Shown: positions 9,887 through 21,002 of the stretch, piece after piece
How positions within the stretch are numbered: position 1 is the stretch's first letter
How the letters are laid out: each line of letters opens with the position of its first letter
NCBI GenBank assembly: GCA_015039365.1
Contig: WION01000041.1
Coordinates: 62,001 to 126,000, forward strand
Source of the DNA: Amanita rubescens
Taxonomy: Eukaryota > Basidiomycota > Agaricomycetes > Agaricales > Amanitaceae
DNA length: 64,000 nucleotides
Direction of reading: 5' to 3'
Notes under the pieces: generated by a model
The model's database searches: none
What the model saw: the letters and a program-made list of their open reading frames with translations, nothing else
What the model was told of the DNA's origin: nothing
Made by a program: the position numbers and the translations under genes

Positions 9887-12235
9887 ATTCAAAAAGGCCG
9901 GCTTTCTGAAATGCGAAGTATACAAGCGTGACACGGTTTAAGGAGACCAGCTCTTGGGGAAGAAGATTCCGCTTTCAATGACAGCTTTTATACCGGGAAC
10001 CCGCTGCCCATGGCAGGGTCGCTCAACAGCTAGCGATAACCGTTTCACCTGCCAAATGTTGCATTGCTCTGCACCGGTGGGTAGTTGTGCGGTGACAAAC
10101 GCCAGCCCAAGAGTTCAATCAATAGATCACGTCAATGATGAATGAATTGGAATGTACGGTACATAAGTATAGTGGCTCATATAGAGTTCAGCAAAGAGCC
10201 ACGCCCTGGAGTCCTCTCCGTTGCGTTAAGCATCTAACAAGACCATAAGCATCATGAACAATATTGTCGTGCAGTGGGACAAAAATGCTCCTCACACCTA
10301 TCCCGATGTGTCCACCTGCTGAGCTCATATTGAAGATATGGTCACGGTTGGACGTTTGGACCCTGGACAGCATCTGATCTCAGCGGTGGCAGGCAATCTC
10401 AGGTAGAAACACGTTAGGTTAGCATAAGCACAGGATGGAGAAGCGCTGCTATTGGCAAGATTTTGACGAACTTTATCTGAACATGTTCCCCCCGGAACCC
10501 GAAATATGCTCTGACAGGAATTCTTGACAAGAATTTATTTGCGCCAATTGAGGTACTAGTTTGGCTATTGGCAGTTTGACCTCCGCACCCTGGGACTGTG
10601 CATTGAACGTGAGTCAACTTGACGGTGACTGACTGTACAACTTTCCGCCTCATCATTATGGGGTGAGAAAATATGCCATGAGCATCCGACTTCGAACATG
10701 TGAGGTACGTGGCATGAGGTGATCGAAAAGCTTGCGCGCGCTTAGAAGGCTGCGTTACAATCGTTTCCAGGTACTCTTCCGAGTCCACTAACACAGGTTA
10801 GGCTTAAACGAGAGAAAACGGGTGAGCGATCGCACCTGGGTGGTGCAGATTTCAAAATCGGCAGATCTGGTTTACGAGCCGAACATGTCGCATGTAAGTA
10901 TTCATCTTCTGAGGGCTAAGCTGGTCTTTACGGAATCTCCATTCGCCTGATGCTGCGAGAGTGGCGAGTTTGAATATGATGCCCAACGTGACGTGTGATG
11001 TGACTTATCATTGTCAGTGGCAAAAACGGCGCCTGCTGAAAATTCAACGAGATCTACGTTTGGTTCTTCAGCATGTTTATCACATTAGAATTAATTCAAG
11101 ATGAAATAGAAACAAGACTTGCAACGACACTGAAGGTGGAAGCTTGAGGTAAGCATAATTTTTACGTCTTCTCTGCCCGAGAAACCCGAGAAGCCCGAGA
11201 AACCTTTACAATCCGATGCTCATTCATTGACGTGGGCTCATGTCGGCTATGTCAGCGCATTGTTTCCACCACCGCCCAATTGAACTAAGAATATGGAATA
11301 TACACGTAAAACCCGAATAATATATTGCGGGCAGCGGTCTCACGGAGGGGACCTTTGGTAGTACAAAAGCCTCCGTTCTCACTGATCCTTCCACACTGAT
11401 GGCTTCTGCCAGTGATGGTTCTTCTTGAAAAGAATCAACAAATTAGTAATTCCAGCTGGCGTCACACAATACAGAGGACACTTAAATCGACAGTATTAAA
11501 ACGAACAGTCTGGAACACAACGCGAGTCTACGGTCTACCTACGATTCAACTTTCAGATGACGGAAGCGCTAGCGCTCGTTCACAAGAGTTCGTGGCGGGC
11601 AATGCAGCGGTCTACGAGAGTGTCGACTCCATCTGAGGGGAGCAGACGTCGATGTTGCACCTCGAGTATTCGATGCGCACCCCAGCTAGTTCTTTTGGAC
11701 AGCTCGACACGCCAACGAAGTCCACTTTGTCTTCTATCAATACTGGTGACAACGTCGCAACCGCTTTGACACGGCAACCTAGGTACATCAATGTTTCCAT
11801 ACTAGCTACTCCGGCGTAAGAGTACGAGTGCGAGACTAATGCCGTTGAATAACATCTCTCGCAATATTGAATTCTCCTCTCTTCGACTCGAACTTTCTAC
11901 ACCCCTGCACTGAGTTTCCTGGTTCGACGACCCCTTCTCGTCACAGCGCACTAAGTCCAACCTCTTCAGTTTTCTCGCGAAAACCTCCCCTGATGCTGCG
12001 CAAGGGCAACTTTAGGCGCAGGTGAGTCCATTCCTTACTAGATCCTCGGTTGCTGACAGCATCATGCAAGGCGCAATCATTTGACAACGATAGGACTCTC
12101 GACAAGTCCTTTATCGGTTTCAAGTGATCCGGTAGCCAACCTGGACGTTGAAGTTCAATAGAGTCATTGCAATAGTCTCTCTGGCGCGTTCAGGCTTACA
12201 TAACATCAAGCCAGCACCACGGTCCACGAGAGACT
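9887..12235. other. Gene-poor stretch
   Basis: No supported gene over 2.3 kb. Short open frames on both strands lack domain or codon signals. A 10-mer (CCCGAGAA[A/G]) repeats three times at 11176-11205. An ATG at 11399 (MASASDGSS) is followed at once by a stop and could not be extended by splicing. Confidence 0.4.
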
Positions 12236-12329
12236 CAGACTCCTACCCAGTCCCTCGGTGCTGCGCTTGACGAGCTTAAGTAAGCGTTAACGCACCGGAG
12301 GGACTGGCTTTTAACACATGTAAACAAAA
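12236..12329 (+). repeat. Left 94-bp terminal inverted repeat
   Basis: Begins CAGACTCCTACCCAGTCCCT and is the exact reverse complement of 12963-13056. Preceded directly by CGAGAGACT. Confidence 0.85.
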
Positions 12330-12520
12330 CGCTCGGCACGACGTGACGTGACCTCGTCGCTTAACTAATGCTGAAATATTCTTCCTCGACTTTAAGTATC
12401 CTCTACATGCATTGTCAAAGGACTTGAGTAAATCACATATTGTTATTCCCCTACATTGCCTGGTTTTTGGGCTGGGGGGGCAAGATTGTCCTATATGTAA
12501 TACATTTGAATACATAATTT

Positions 12521-12603
12521 AATTGCCTCTGTGGCTGAGTGGTTAAACTCTCAATTATTTTTGTATGGTTGAGGGTTCAATTCCGGCACCAACCACATTT
12601 TTT
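12521..12603 (+). ncRNA. tRNA-like Pol III module (pseudo-tRNA/SINE-like)
   Basis: An A box (TGGCTGAGTGG, 12532-12542) and a B box (GGTTCAATTCC, 12574-12584) lie at tRNA-like spacing and are followed by a T6 tract (12598-12603) that could end Pol III transcription. The flanking bases do not form a 7-bp acceptor stem or a full T stem, so this is not a working tRNA. It shares unusual bases around the B box with the opposite-strand module at 12688-12766, pointing to one tRNA-derived family. Confidence 0.55.
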
Positions 12604-12687
12604 CTATGAGACAGATAGCCACTATGTGCTATGCGTAGATGCAAATAAAATGCCACAGAGACTTATGGTGGCTAATGCTGAAGGCAT

Positions 12688-12766
12688 AAAAAGGTGAGCC
12701 TGCCCGGATTTGAACCCCAAGCCATGCAAAAACAGACCATCATAACAACCATTCAGCCAAACAGCC
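12688..12766 (-). ncRNA. Second tRNA-like Pol III module, opposite orientation
   Basis: On the minus strand: A box TGGCTGAATGG (12759-12749), B box GGTTCAAATCC (12716-12706) and a T5 tract (12692-12688). As in its partner, the bases next to the B box (CCGGG where a T stem should pair) prevent a proper tRNA fold. Both modules share GTTTTTG/ATTTTTG then YATGGYT before the B box. The two units would be transcribed towards each other. Confidence 0.55.
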
Positions 12767-12962
12767 AATTGTAACTGTACATCACAGGTTTCATATATAG
12801 ACGAATCTCACACTGACCAGCTTTAACTAGACGAGCATGGAAGCAACAACATTCCTAACCTCATCACAATTATACATCACTACTAAGCTGTATGGAGCGT
12901 ACACGAATGCAAAGATAAGACAAATGAATGTGATCGACGTGTGACACTCGGCATTGCAGACC

Positions 12963-13056
12963 TTTTGTTTACATGTGTTAAAAGCCAGTCCCTCCGGTGC
13001 GTTAACGCTTACTTAAGCTCGTCAAGCGCAGCACCGAGGGACTGGGTAGGAGTCTG
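12963..13056 (-). repeat. Right 94-bp terminal inverted repeat
   Basis: Exact reverse complement of 12236-12329. Followed directly by the second copy of CGAGAGACT at 13057-13065. Confidence 0.85.
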
Positions 13057-13086
13057 CGAGAGACTCAGATACTGGGTAGGAGTCTG

Positions 13087-13275
13087 CCTCCAGGACCGAC
13101 TTCTCCTCCATGACCGACTTATCCAGGACCTCCAAGGGTCCCACTCCGAACTTGCTCGCAACATGGTGTCCCGCTCCGAATTCGACGAGTTGAAAAAGGA
13201 ACTTGCGGTGTCGCAACTTGGTCGGAACATGGGGTCCCACTCTGAACTCGACGAGTTGAAAAAAAGGGTCAAGCC
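13087..13275 (+). other. Heptad-repeat (coiled-coil) coding fragment
   Basis: One frame encodes tandem units such as SEFDELKKELAVSQLGRNMG and SELDELKKRVK, with hydrophobic residues in a/d-like spacing. A near copy (DALKKELAE) appears at 14275-14305, on the far side of the hypothetical gene at 13551. This suggests a coiled-coil gene that has been split or partly duplicated. No start or complete gene could be built. Confidence 0.35.
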
Positions 13276-13550
13276 TCCTTGGTCTCTTACGACGACCATC
13301 AGTTTATCTTTCGACGCATAGTGACCAGTGCGTCTTTGGTTTGCTGGCTAATTGAGGGCTTACTAAGCCCACTTCCTTCGCTACTTGTTGCTACCAGTTC
13401 CTTGCGGAACTGTCCTTTTGCCGTCCTCGTTGCTACACGTGGCACCTCGACCACTCCTCAAGCTCTTTCTGAGCTTTGCCTAGCTTGCTTTAAAGCGTTC
13501 CTATCGACACCTACGCCCCCGGGCGTTCTCTACTCCCCCTCGGCTCACTC

Positions 13551-14291
13551 ATGGGCCGAAACAGAAAGAAACGAAAAGGCACGGCGGTTTCGCCCTCTGC
13601 CCACGGTTCGCACCACGAGGACCGCATGACATGTGCCACTTGTGGAGATGTTATGCCGGAGTCACGACTCGTCATCATCGAATCATACAATGTCAAGTTC
13701 CCCAACACGGGTCCAAACTCTGACAAAAATCACGCCTTCCTAAACTTCACACTCACCGAATTCGCTGAGACTACCGACATCCTAGTCACCCTGAATACAC
13801 CTTGGCGTCGTTCTCAATACGACGACATACACGGCAACCCTCGCTACCTCACAGTCTCCCATCCGAGCTGGGTTAGGATAGCCCCCACGTTAGCTTTAGC
13901 GGTCAAAGCAAAGACTGCCATTTGGATCAACCGACAACGACTCATGGGTACGCATGAAGTCGTATGCACTCCGAAAATCCCAGATACCGACCACGTCAAC
14001 GCCAGATTGACGGCCATTGACTCCACGGCTTGCCATAAATGCAAAACCACTGACATCGACATCCCCGTCCAGGAGATATACGAAAACCATTCACGAGGAA
14101 GAGCCATGAAAGCCATGCTGTACGCATGGTCCGCCACCGCTTGCCATCACTCGTCAAGTGTACGTGACCCCGAGGCCGACAGGTCTCATCATTATGAATA
14201 TACAAACACAATGGACTCCGGCATATCGGTCAGCGATGATCTCGCCATCCTTGCCGGCAACGAAACCATCCCCCGCGGTACGACGCGTTGA
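13551..14291 (+). CDS. Hypothetical protein with two CxxC pairs
   Basis: An open frame of 246 residues starting MGRNRKKRKGT with a basic N-terminus. It has CATC (residues ~28-31) and CHKC (residues ~163-166) pairs that could bind zinc, and no signal peptide or membrane segment. I do not recognise the family. The last residues run into DALKKELAE-like coding sequence in another frame, similar to the coiled-coil fragment upstream, so the 3' end may be misplaced or spliced. Length and even composition make chance unlikely, but function cannot be given. Confidence 0.45.
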   Translation: MGRNRKKRKGTAVSPSAHGSHHEDRMTCATCGDVMPESRLVIIESYNVKFPNTGPNSDKNHAFLNFTLTEFAETTDILVTLNTPWRRSQYDDIHGNPRYLTVSHPSWVRIAPTLALAVKAKTAIWINRQRLMGTHEVVCTPKIPDTDHVNARLTAIDSTACHKCKTTDIDIPVQEIYENHSRGRAMKAMLYAWSATACHHSSSVRDPEADRSHHYEYTNTMDSGISVSDDLAILAGNETIPRGTTR

Positions 14292-14493
14292 AAAAGGAAC
14301 TTGCTGAAGTAAGTTATGTTTTACAATAATCCCTTCTCAGCTACTACTAATACTATAATAGTTGGGGACAATTGTTGTGCACTTATTTTATCTACGCCGG
14401 CCGGCAGACAAAAATCGCCTTGGTATTGGGTTGTCAAGATTGATACATGTCCTAATATACATACATCGAATCAGAAAAGATTATAACTGGACA

Positions 14494-17400
14494 TCACTGT
14501 TCATCAAACTCTAGCAGCCTCTTAACGCCTTCTTCTGTGAACTCCGAAGCCCTAAGTGCGTCATTGCCTTCAACCCAGTTAAAACAATAGTCTCCCAGCT
14601 TCCAGACGGGCTTTAGGCTCTTTTCAGCATATATAGACTTTGAATCTTGCCGAAAGCGGTCAGTATCCAAGAGACACGAGATTTCCGCTTTATTAACATC
14701 TTTGTAGACGACGGACGAACAGCCCGTAGCAATGAACGCGTATCTTTGATGCGTATCAAGTGCATCGGGCATTTGCCTGTTGCTAGAACTAATCCTGATG
14801 CTTTGTGGCGTCCCTGCTGGCACGCTTGACGCGGCTTTTTTCGTTTTGGAATCATTCTGCGGAGCAAAGCTCTGTGTGATACCTAGGTTCATCACCAGCG
14901 AGACGTAGGCGCGGATCGGCCCTTGCTCAGGGAACAAGTTGATGTCCTTCGCATCGACGTTAAAGTCGTTCTCCTCCCCTTGCTTGATGTCATTCCTGAT
15001 CTGGACAAGAATGGCAGACATGACACATTCATCGATCTTACCAGATCTCTGCAGCAAGATCGGAATGATGACATTGACCCCGCAGCATGAGCTTGGACAA
15101 ATGATGGCCGCCGACCGGACGAATGTGGCCCACGCTATATCCGTCCAGGCCCAGTTTTGTTTGGGGCTGGTACGGTTGGTTGCCATAGTGATATAGTGCG
15201 TGAAGCGCACCACCGCACTTTGGAATGTTTTCCCAAATGTTTGTCCATTTCCAACATTATCGGGCTCGCTCTTCAGGATCATTTCCGCATGCTTCTCTGC
15301 AAATAACTCCTTGACAAAGGCCTCGACGGAACATCCGGCACTGAAATTAAGCCGATCTGATGCGGACTCCTTGGCAATAGCGTGGCGATATGCGTCAGAC
15401 ATGATGGAACGGGCTACCGTCTTCCCCATATGCTCTTTGGATAACAATTGGCTGTAGTGAATAAGCGTTTTAGTAACGACGTGGAAAGGGGAGTATTGGC
15501 GTTCCCATTCGTGGAGTATCTGGTTAGCTGCTTCAGCTAAGATTGGTTCTGAAGGGTATCCGGAGCGCATATATTCTCTGTGTTTCGGTATGGCGAAGAT
15601 GATACGCGCATGGCCCATAACTAGTTCATCATGGAGAGCACGGTTTCTTTCTTGAAGTGGTTCATAATCGAGTGTTATAGCGCTATCGATAACAGCTAAT
15701 TTCCCTTCCCCCGTAGGGTTGTCTGTTCGATGGCTAAGAAGTAGCTTCAGCTTTGCCAGTCTTAGAGCCGCCTGCAGGTTGGTTTCGCTTATACTACCAT
15801 CTTCACGTCTAGCTTTCTCAAGAAGTGTCCAATATCTGTTTAAACGTGTCACGGCAATGAGATACTTGATATAAGCAAAGGGACTTACAATGGTCTGCCA
15901 AACCTTGCGAGGAAGTCAATAGATGTCGTTTCGTTCAGGGATAGCTGGCCCTTCGGTACCTTCTTAGGGTAACAGTCAAATGGAGTCTCGATGATGGGTA
16001 CATTCAAGGAAGCGTTGGCGTAGGAAATTGTGTTACTGCTTTCAGTGGTGAGAAGCTTCGGAACCAGAGGCCTGGTGGATATGAAAATGAAGAACAAGGG
16101 AAATTCGTAACAAAGCGTTGCCACCCAGCAGAAAATATCAAAGAGGTTCTTGCTTGTTCCGTCCACTGGTGGGTCCTCTAACAATGTATGAGCTTCGTCG
16201 AAGTAGATAACCACTTCGACGGATATCTCGTCACCTACTATACTCTTGACCTTCTCGATAAGACTCCTGAGCCTTTTCTCCGTGTCTTGGGCAAATTGCT
16301 GTATTGGGAGCACAGTAGTCTCCTCGCCAACAGATCTCTGTAAGTACCTCAGCTTTGAAAGATATGGAATTATTCGTCGTGTACGTACTATCAAATGAGC
16401 ATTGTTAATGATATCGCTGTAGATGCGCCAGCGTTCCTTCTTCAAATGGCTCGACCACCAGTTGGCGAGACGATCCCGCGTATTTTTCTCTTCGCTGTCA
16501 AAATGTATTTTATTTTCATCGAGCTCCTTTTTCGCAACCTCGAAGATAGCACCAAGGAATTTCACATAGTGCAATTTAATGTCAACTTCAGTCGCGCCGG
16601 CCATGGCCAGGAGGTAATTGCGGATGGATTGATCCGGGAAAGGAAATGCACCTCCTGCGATACGTCAGAATCGACATCGACAAGAATGAGTAAATCCCAA
16701 CCGGGGGTTTCCGCGTCGTCCCTTAAATTGAAAGGTATGGTAAAAACTAACTTCCCAAGTTCATGTACCATTCGCGATTTGCCCGTTCCCGAGCTCTGCG
16801 TCACAGAGACCTGATTACTGTATGGCCTTGAAACATCTTTCATGTTGCATATATTGTCGAACAATAGTTGTGCATTGTTACCCTGGTATTCGATATTCCA
16901 AGCTTCCCAGACTTCTCCTGCGTATGAATGTTGTTAATTATGACAACCGTCAATCAAAGGTAGATATAGACGTACTTAAGAGGGGAAATGCGGACGGTAA
17001 GTCCAAGTAAAGTCCCGAAGGATACTTCTGCAATAACGCTCGACGTCGATTTAATTGAAGTAATGGAAAGAGTACAGAACGACATACTCAACCGACGTAC
17101 ATGATAGTATTTACCGGTCTTGACAGCATCTTTGATTAGTGAATGTAGGGCTTGAAATAATGGCGTTCCATCGCCGGGTATTAGATCCTCTTGAAATCGC
17201 AAGTACTCCGGCGATCCTTCCGACAGTTTGAACAGGACAAAACGCACGAATAGCGCAGGATCCAGCTGATCCAGCTGATCCATTTTCGAATGTTGTGTGA
17301 TCGATCTCATATACCTGTCAGGTAGTCTATCGTTTCTGAATTCCAACTCGGTAAACTGAAGTATAGAGGGTCGAGCGAGAACAGGATCGGTTCTGGTAGC

Positions 17401-17778
17401 CTTTGCTTCGCTTTTCTTCAGCAACTCTAAATGATGAGTTAGTTTACAGAAGACTTGGCGTGGGGATGGCATACTAAGGCGACGTAATTTACCGTAGTCC
17501 TGAGTCTGCATGGCATCATCGATTAAAGAGCGCAAACTATCCTGAGCTGGTCCATATTTAAGTATGTCCGGGTTAAATTCCAGTTTATCAGGTAGTTGTT
17601 TGGCTATCGCTGCCAAAACGATTGTCGGTTCATAATGTGAGCGTAAACCTTGGAACTTTTCGGTGAGTTGTTGATCTAGTTTATGGTCGTCTATGTCCGT
17701 CAGGTCAAAATACTGGAGTTCTGCCGGCTTGGAAGGAGCAGGAACGACGTCAAATTCCGCCGTGATGGTGGTGAGGTG
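14494..17778 (-). pseudogene. Copy B: P-loop NTPase + nuclease-like protein (Crinkler-like architecture), decayed
   Basis: Read from right to left: an N-terminal module of about 85 residues ending GKLRRLS (from about 17760), a second ending YHVRRLS (to about 17085), then a P-loop domain starting near 16930 with Walker A SSGTGKSR and Walker B VVIYFDEAH. A sensor-like FIFISTRP follows, then a roughly 450-residue C-terminal region (15840-14494). That region contains IIPILLQ...AILVQIRND, which aligns with VQVK in copies A and C: a possible PD-(D/E)XK motif III with its Lys replaced by Arg. Lesions: the expected initiator ATG reads ACG, the 5' end is fused to the 3' end of copy A, and the frame slips between LVDVDSD and AGGAFPFP (near 16655). 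Similar multi-copy proteins of about 1,000 residues occur in mushrooms. Crinkler-type membership is inference. Confidence 0.65.
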
Positions 17779-20700
17779 CCAATCAAGTTCCCAGACAGGC
17801 TTTAGCCTCTTGATGGCTTCGATAGATCCTTCATCCAGACGGCCGTGGTCAGTGAAAATATCATGTTTGTCTAAGAGACCACCAAATTTTTCCTCGTCTA
17901 CATTCTTGTAGACGACAGCAGAACAGCCAGAAGCGATGACCTGGTACCTTGGATGATCATCGGGCATATAGTGCCCCCGTTTAACACCAGATTGACAACT
18001 CGAGACCTTTTGCGGCGTTGGTGGCACAGAAATTAAGGCAGCTGATTTGGAATCGGTCGCAGGTACTCGCCTTGCCATACCCAGATCCATGACTAATGAG
18101 ACATACGGGCGGATGGGATTGTTGCTGGGAAACAATTTGACGTCTTTAGCGTTAAAAATAAATTCATTTGTCGTCCCTTCCTGGACCCGATGCTTGACCT
18201 GAACCAGAATAGCAGACATAACACCCTCGTCAATCTTATTGTCTTTCTGCAATAAGATCGGGATAATGAAACCGATTGTGGGTTGTGTAGTATGGCAGAT
18301 GATGGCTGCTGAGCGAACAAATGCTGCCCACGCTATGTTTGTCCAGGCCCAGTTTTTCTTGGGTCCGCCATGGATCGACATATTGATAAAGTGCGTGAAA
18401 CGAACAGCCGCGTTTCTGAATGTCGTTCGAAATTCCTCTCCGTGTTGAACGTTATCAGGCTTGCTCGTGAGGATCATGTTAGCGAACTCTTCCGCAAACA
18501 CCTCCTCGATGAAGGCCTTGAGAGAACAACCGGCACTGAAATTAAGCAGGCCCTGACGCTGTCTCTTTTGCGACAGCGCGACGGTACGCGTTAGACATAA
18601 TGGAACGCGCTATAGTCTCTTCGATGTGCCCCTTTGATAACATGCCATTTTCATCGCATTTGGAAAGGGTGTCGATGCAAAAAGAGGGAGAGGCTAGTTT
18701 CCCGTTCATAAAGTAGTCGATTAGCCGCTTCAGCCAAGAGTGGCTCCGAAGGATACCCGGTACGCATGTATTCCCCATGTTTCGGGATTGCAAAGACGAT
18801 ACGTCCATGACTCGCAACCAATGGATCATGGCTCCAGGTTCGAAGTGGTTCATAGTTGAGTGTGATAATGTTGTCAATAGCTGCCAATTCGGCGGCTTCA
18901 CTAAGCTGTGCTGTTGAAGGGGAATGAAGAAGTTTCCCCTTTGCAAGTTCCATGATGGCGTCCAATTTGCATTTGCTTATGTCGCCACCATCTGCGGATG
19001 ACTCAAGGATTGTCCAAAACCTGCTCAGGAGTGTCACTGCGATGGTAGTTTGATAGAATGAAGATAACTTACAACGGTCTGCCAAACCTTGCCATGAAGG
19101 GAATAGACGCCGTTTCGTCCATAGAAAGCTTTCCCTTACGTACTTTTTGAGGATGACAATCAAATGGCATCTCGTTTATGGGAGTATTCAAGCCAGCCTT
19201 ACAGATGGAGATTGGTTCTGATGTAGACTTTGCTTTGACCACAGCAAAATGGGGCAAACTGGAATTCGTGGACAGAAAAATAAAAAAGACGGGAGAGTCG
19301 TAGCAGAACGTCGCCGCCCAGCATAAGTTGGCATAAGAACTCAATCCTGGTCCTTTTGCTTCGTCCTCGGATTTCTCCGTTAATAATGTATGAGCTTCGT
19401 CGAAGTAGATGATTACTTCCACAACTTTCTCTTCACCTATTATGCTCTTCACTTTTTTCCGAAATCTTTCAAGAAGCGGTTTCGTATGCTTCTGGTATTG
19501 TTCTATTGGGAGTGAATATGAGACGTGGCCGACATGTTTCTGTTTGCTCCTCAGTTTCTGTACCTACAGATCAATTTTGCCGTGCACGTACTGTTTTCCG
19601 GGCTTCTCTAATAATTTGGGAGTAGATGCGAGTTCGTGCCTTAGTTAAATGGTTATACCACCACCTCGCAAGGCTATTCCGGTCATATCTATAGCCTCCA
19701 CCGATATCGATGTTTTTCTCAAGTTCAGCGTTAATTACTTGGAATATAGCACCGAGAAACTTTATATAGTGCATTTTAGCATCAAAATCGGCCTTGCTAG
19801 GCACACTGAACAGATGATCACGGATTCCGCGATCCGGTGCAGGAAAGGCTCCCTCTGCAGGTCGATTAAAGTCAGCATCCAACAAGAATGGGTGGAATCT
19901 TAACTTGTGGTCTCTTGGTCAAACCCTAAATTGAAAGGTATAGTAAAAACCAACTTTGCAAGTTCATCTACCATTCGCGATTTCCCCGTTCCTGAGCCCT
20001 GTATCACGGCAACTTGATTACTGTACTGATTTTGATGAATTTTCATGTTGCATATATTGTTGAACAATAACTGTGGGTGGCTACCCTGATAGCGAGTCTC
20101 CCACGCATTCTGGACGTCGGCTGCGCGATGATGTTGTTAATAATGACGGCAGTCAAGGAACTTGGGATTCACGTACGTAAAAGAGGATAATTATAATTAG
20201 ATGGCATGTCGCTTGTGTGAAGAAACCGCTTTTGCAAAAAACCTTGACAAGGATTTAACTTAAAATAAGGAGAAGGTAAATCCATTGAACGATTTACTTA
20301 GCCGACGTATTCGGTGATATCGCCCGGTTATGACAGCCGCCTGAACCCATAAATGTAATTCTCCAAATAGCGTTTCATCTTTCGGGATTAATGATCCACG
20401 GAATATCAAATGCTGAGGCAAATCGGCCGCCACTTGTAATAGAACGAGTCTAACAAGTGGCCGTGCGCCCATGCCGTCGAAGGTGAGATCATGTAATTCC
20501 TTCACTGTAATCTGGTCAAGTTTCGCGTCGTCTATACCTTCCAACTCGACAAATTGGAGTCCAGTACCGTCTGTGGGTGTACCAAGGCTGACGGCCTCGA
20601 GCTTTTTCACGAGGATGTCTTCCTCGCCTACTTCTATAGATTGCAAGCCGCTTCTCCGCAATAATCCTTAATGACGATTTAGCTTCACTGAAGTTGTTGT

Positions 20701-21002
20701 GACTCCAGTATGACATACGTACCTAGTCGACGTAATTTACGGAAGTTCTTCGTCGCTGTGGCTTCGGCGATTAATGGGAGCAGGCTGTTGTAAGTCGGTC
20801 CTTCCTCAAGGATACCTGGTTTAAATTCCAGCTTATCAGGTAGCTGGCTGGCAATTTCTGCTAGGACTGTATCTGAACTAGACGTGGATCCCAGCCGTTC
20901 CGCGAGTTCTTGATCAAGTTTATCATCGCTTATGCCCTCCAGCTTCAAAAAACGGAGTTTGGTAGGCTTAGAATAAGTAGGATCAACGTCGATGTCTGTC
21001 AT
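17779..21002 (-). pseudogene. Copy A: P-loop NTPase + nuclease-like protein, decayed
   Basis: Starts MTDIDVDPTYSKPTKL at 21002. Two N-terminal modules follow (ending FRKLRRLG and YHRIRRLSKS). The Walker A part is near 19960-20000, then the DEAHTLL Walker B (about 19395) and the C-terminal domain with AILVQVKHR (about 18200). The frame slips just after the first P-loop exon (near 19895), at the same place as in copy C, so A and C share an inherited lesion or a shared unusual splice. The 3' end stops at KRLKPVWEL and continues without a stop into the N-terminal module of copy B. A short frame upstream (21018-21467) contains FDCRPQKV, like FDCHPQKV in the NTPase domain, so an older relic lies there too. 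Copy C, inverted, is the closest relative. Confidence 0.65.

Larger units (their letters stand above)
12236..13056. mobile_element. 821-bp non-autonomous DNA transposon, Mutator-like by structure
   Basis: The ends are perfect 94-bp inverted repeats (12236-12329 and 12963-13056, identical as reverse complements). They are immediately flanked by the 9-bp direct repeat CGAGAGACT (12227-12235 and 13057-13065). Long terminal inverted repeats with a 9-bp target duplication are the hallmark of Mutator-like elements. No transposase gene fits in the 633-bp interior, so the element must be moved in trans. The interior carries two tRNA-like A-box/B-box modules pointing at each other. Perfect arm identity suggests recent insertion or ongoing homogenisation. 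Complication: the 16-bp arm end ACTGGGTAGGAGTCTG recurs just outside the right arm (about 13071-13086). Confidence 0.65.

Noticed and set aside
11412..11800. Several overlapping frames on both strands.
   Set aside because: Composition is not codon-like and no start or splice model gives a protein longer than about 70 residues.
12521..12603. Functional tRNA gene.
   Set aside because: No 7-bp acceptor stem and mismatched T stem. Only the Pol III boxes are tRNA-like.
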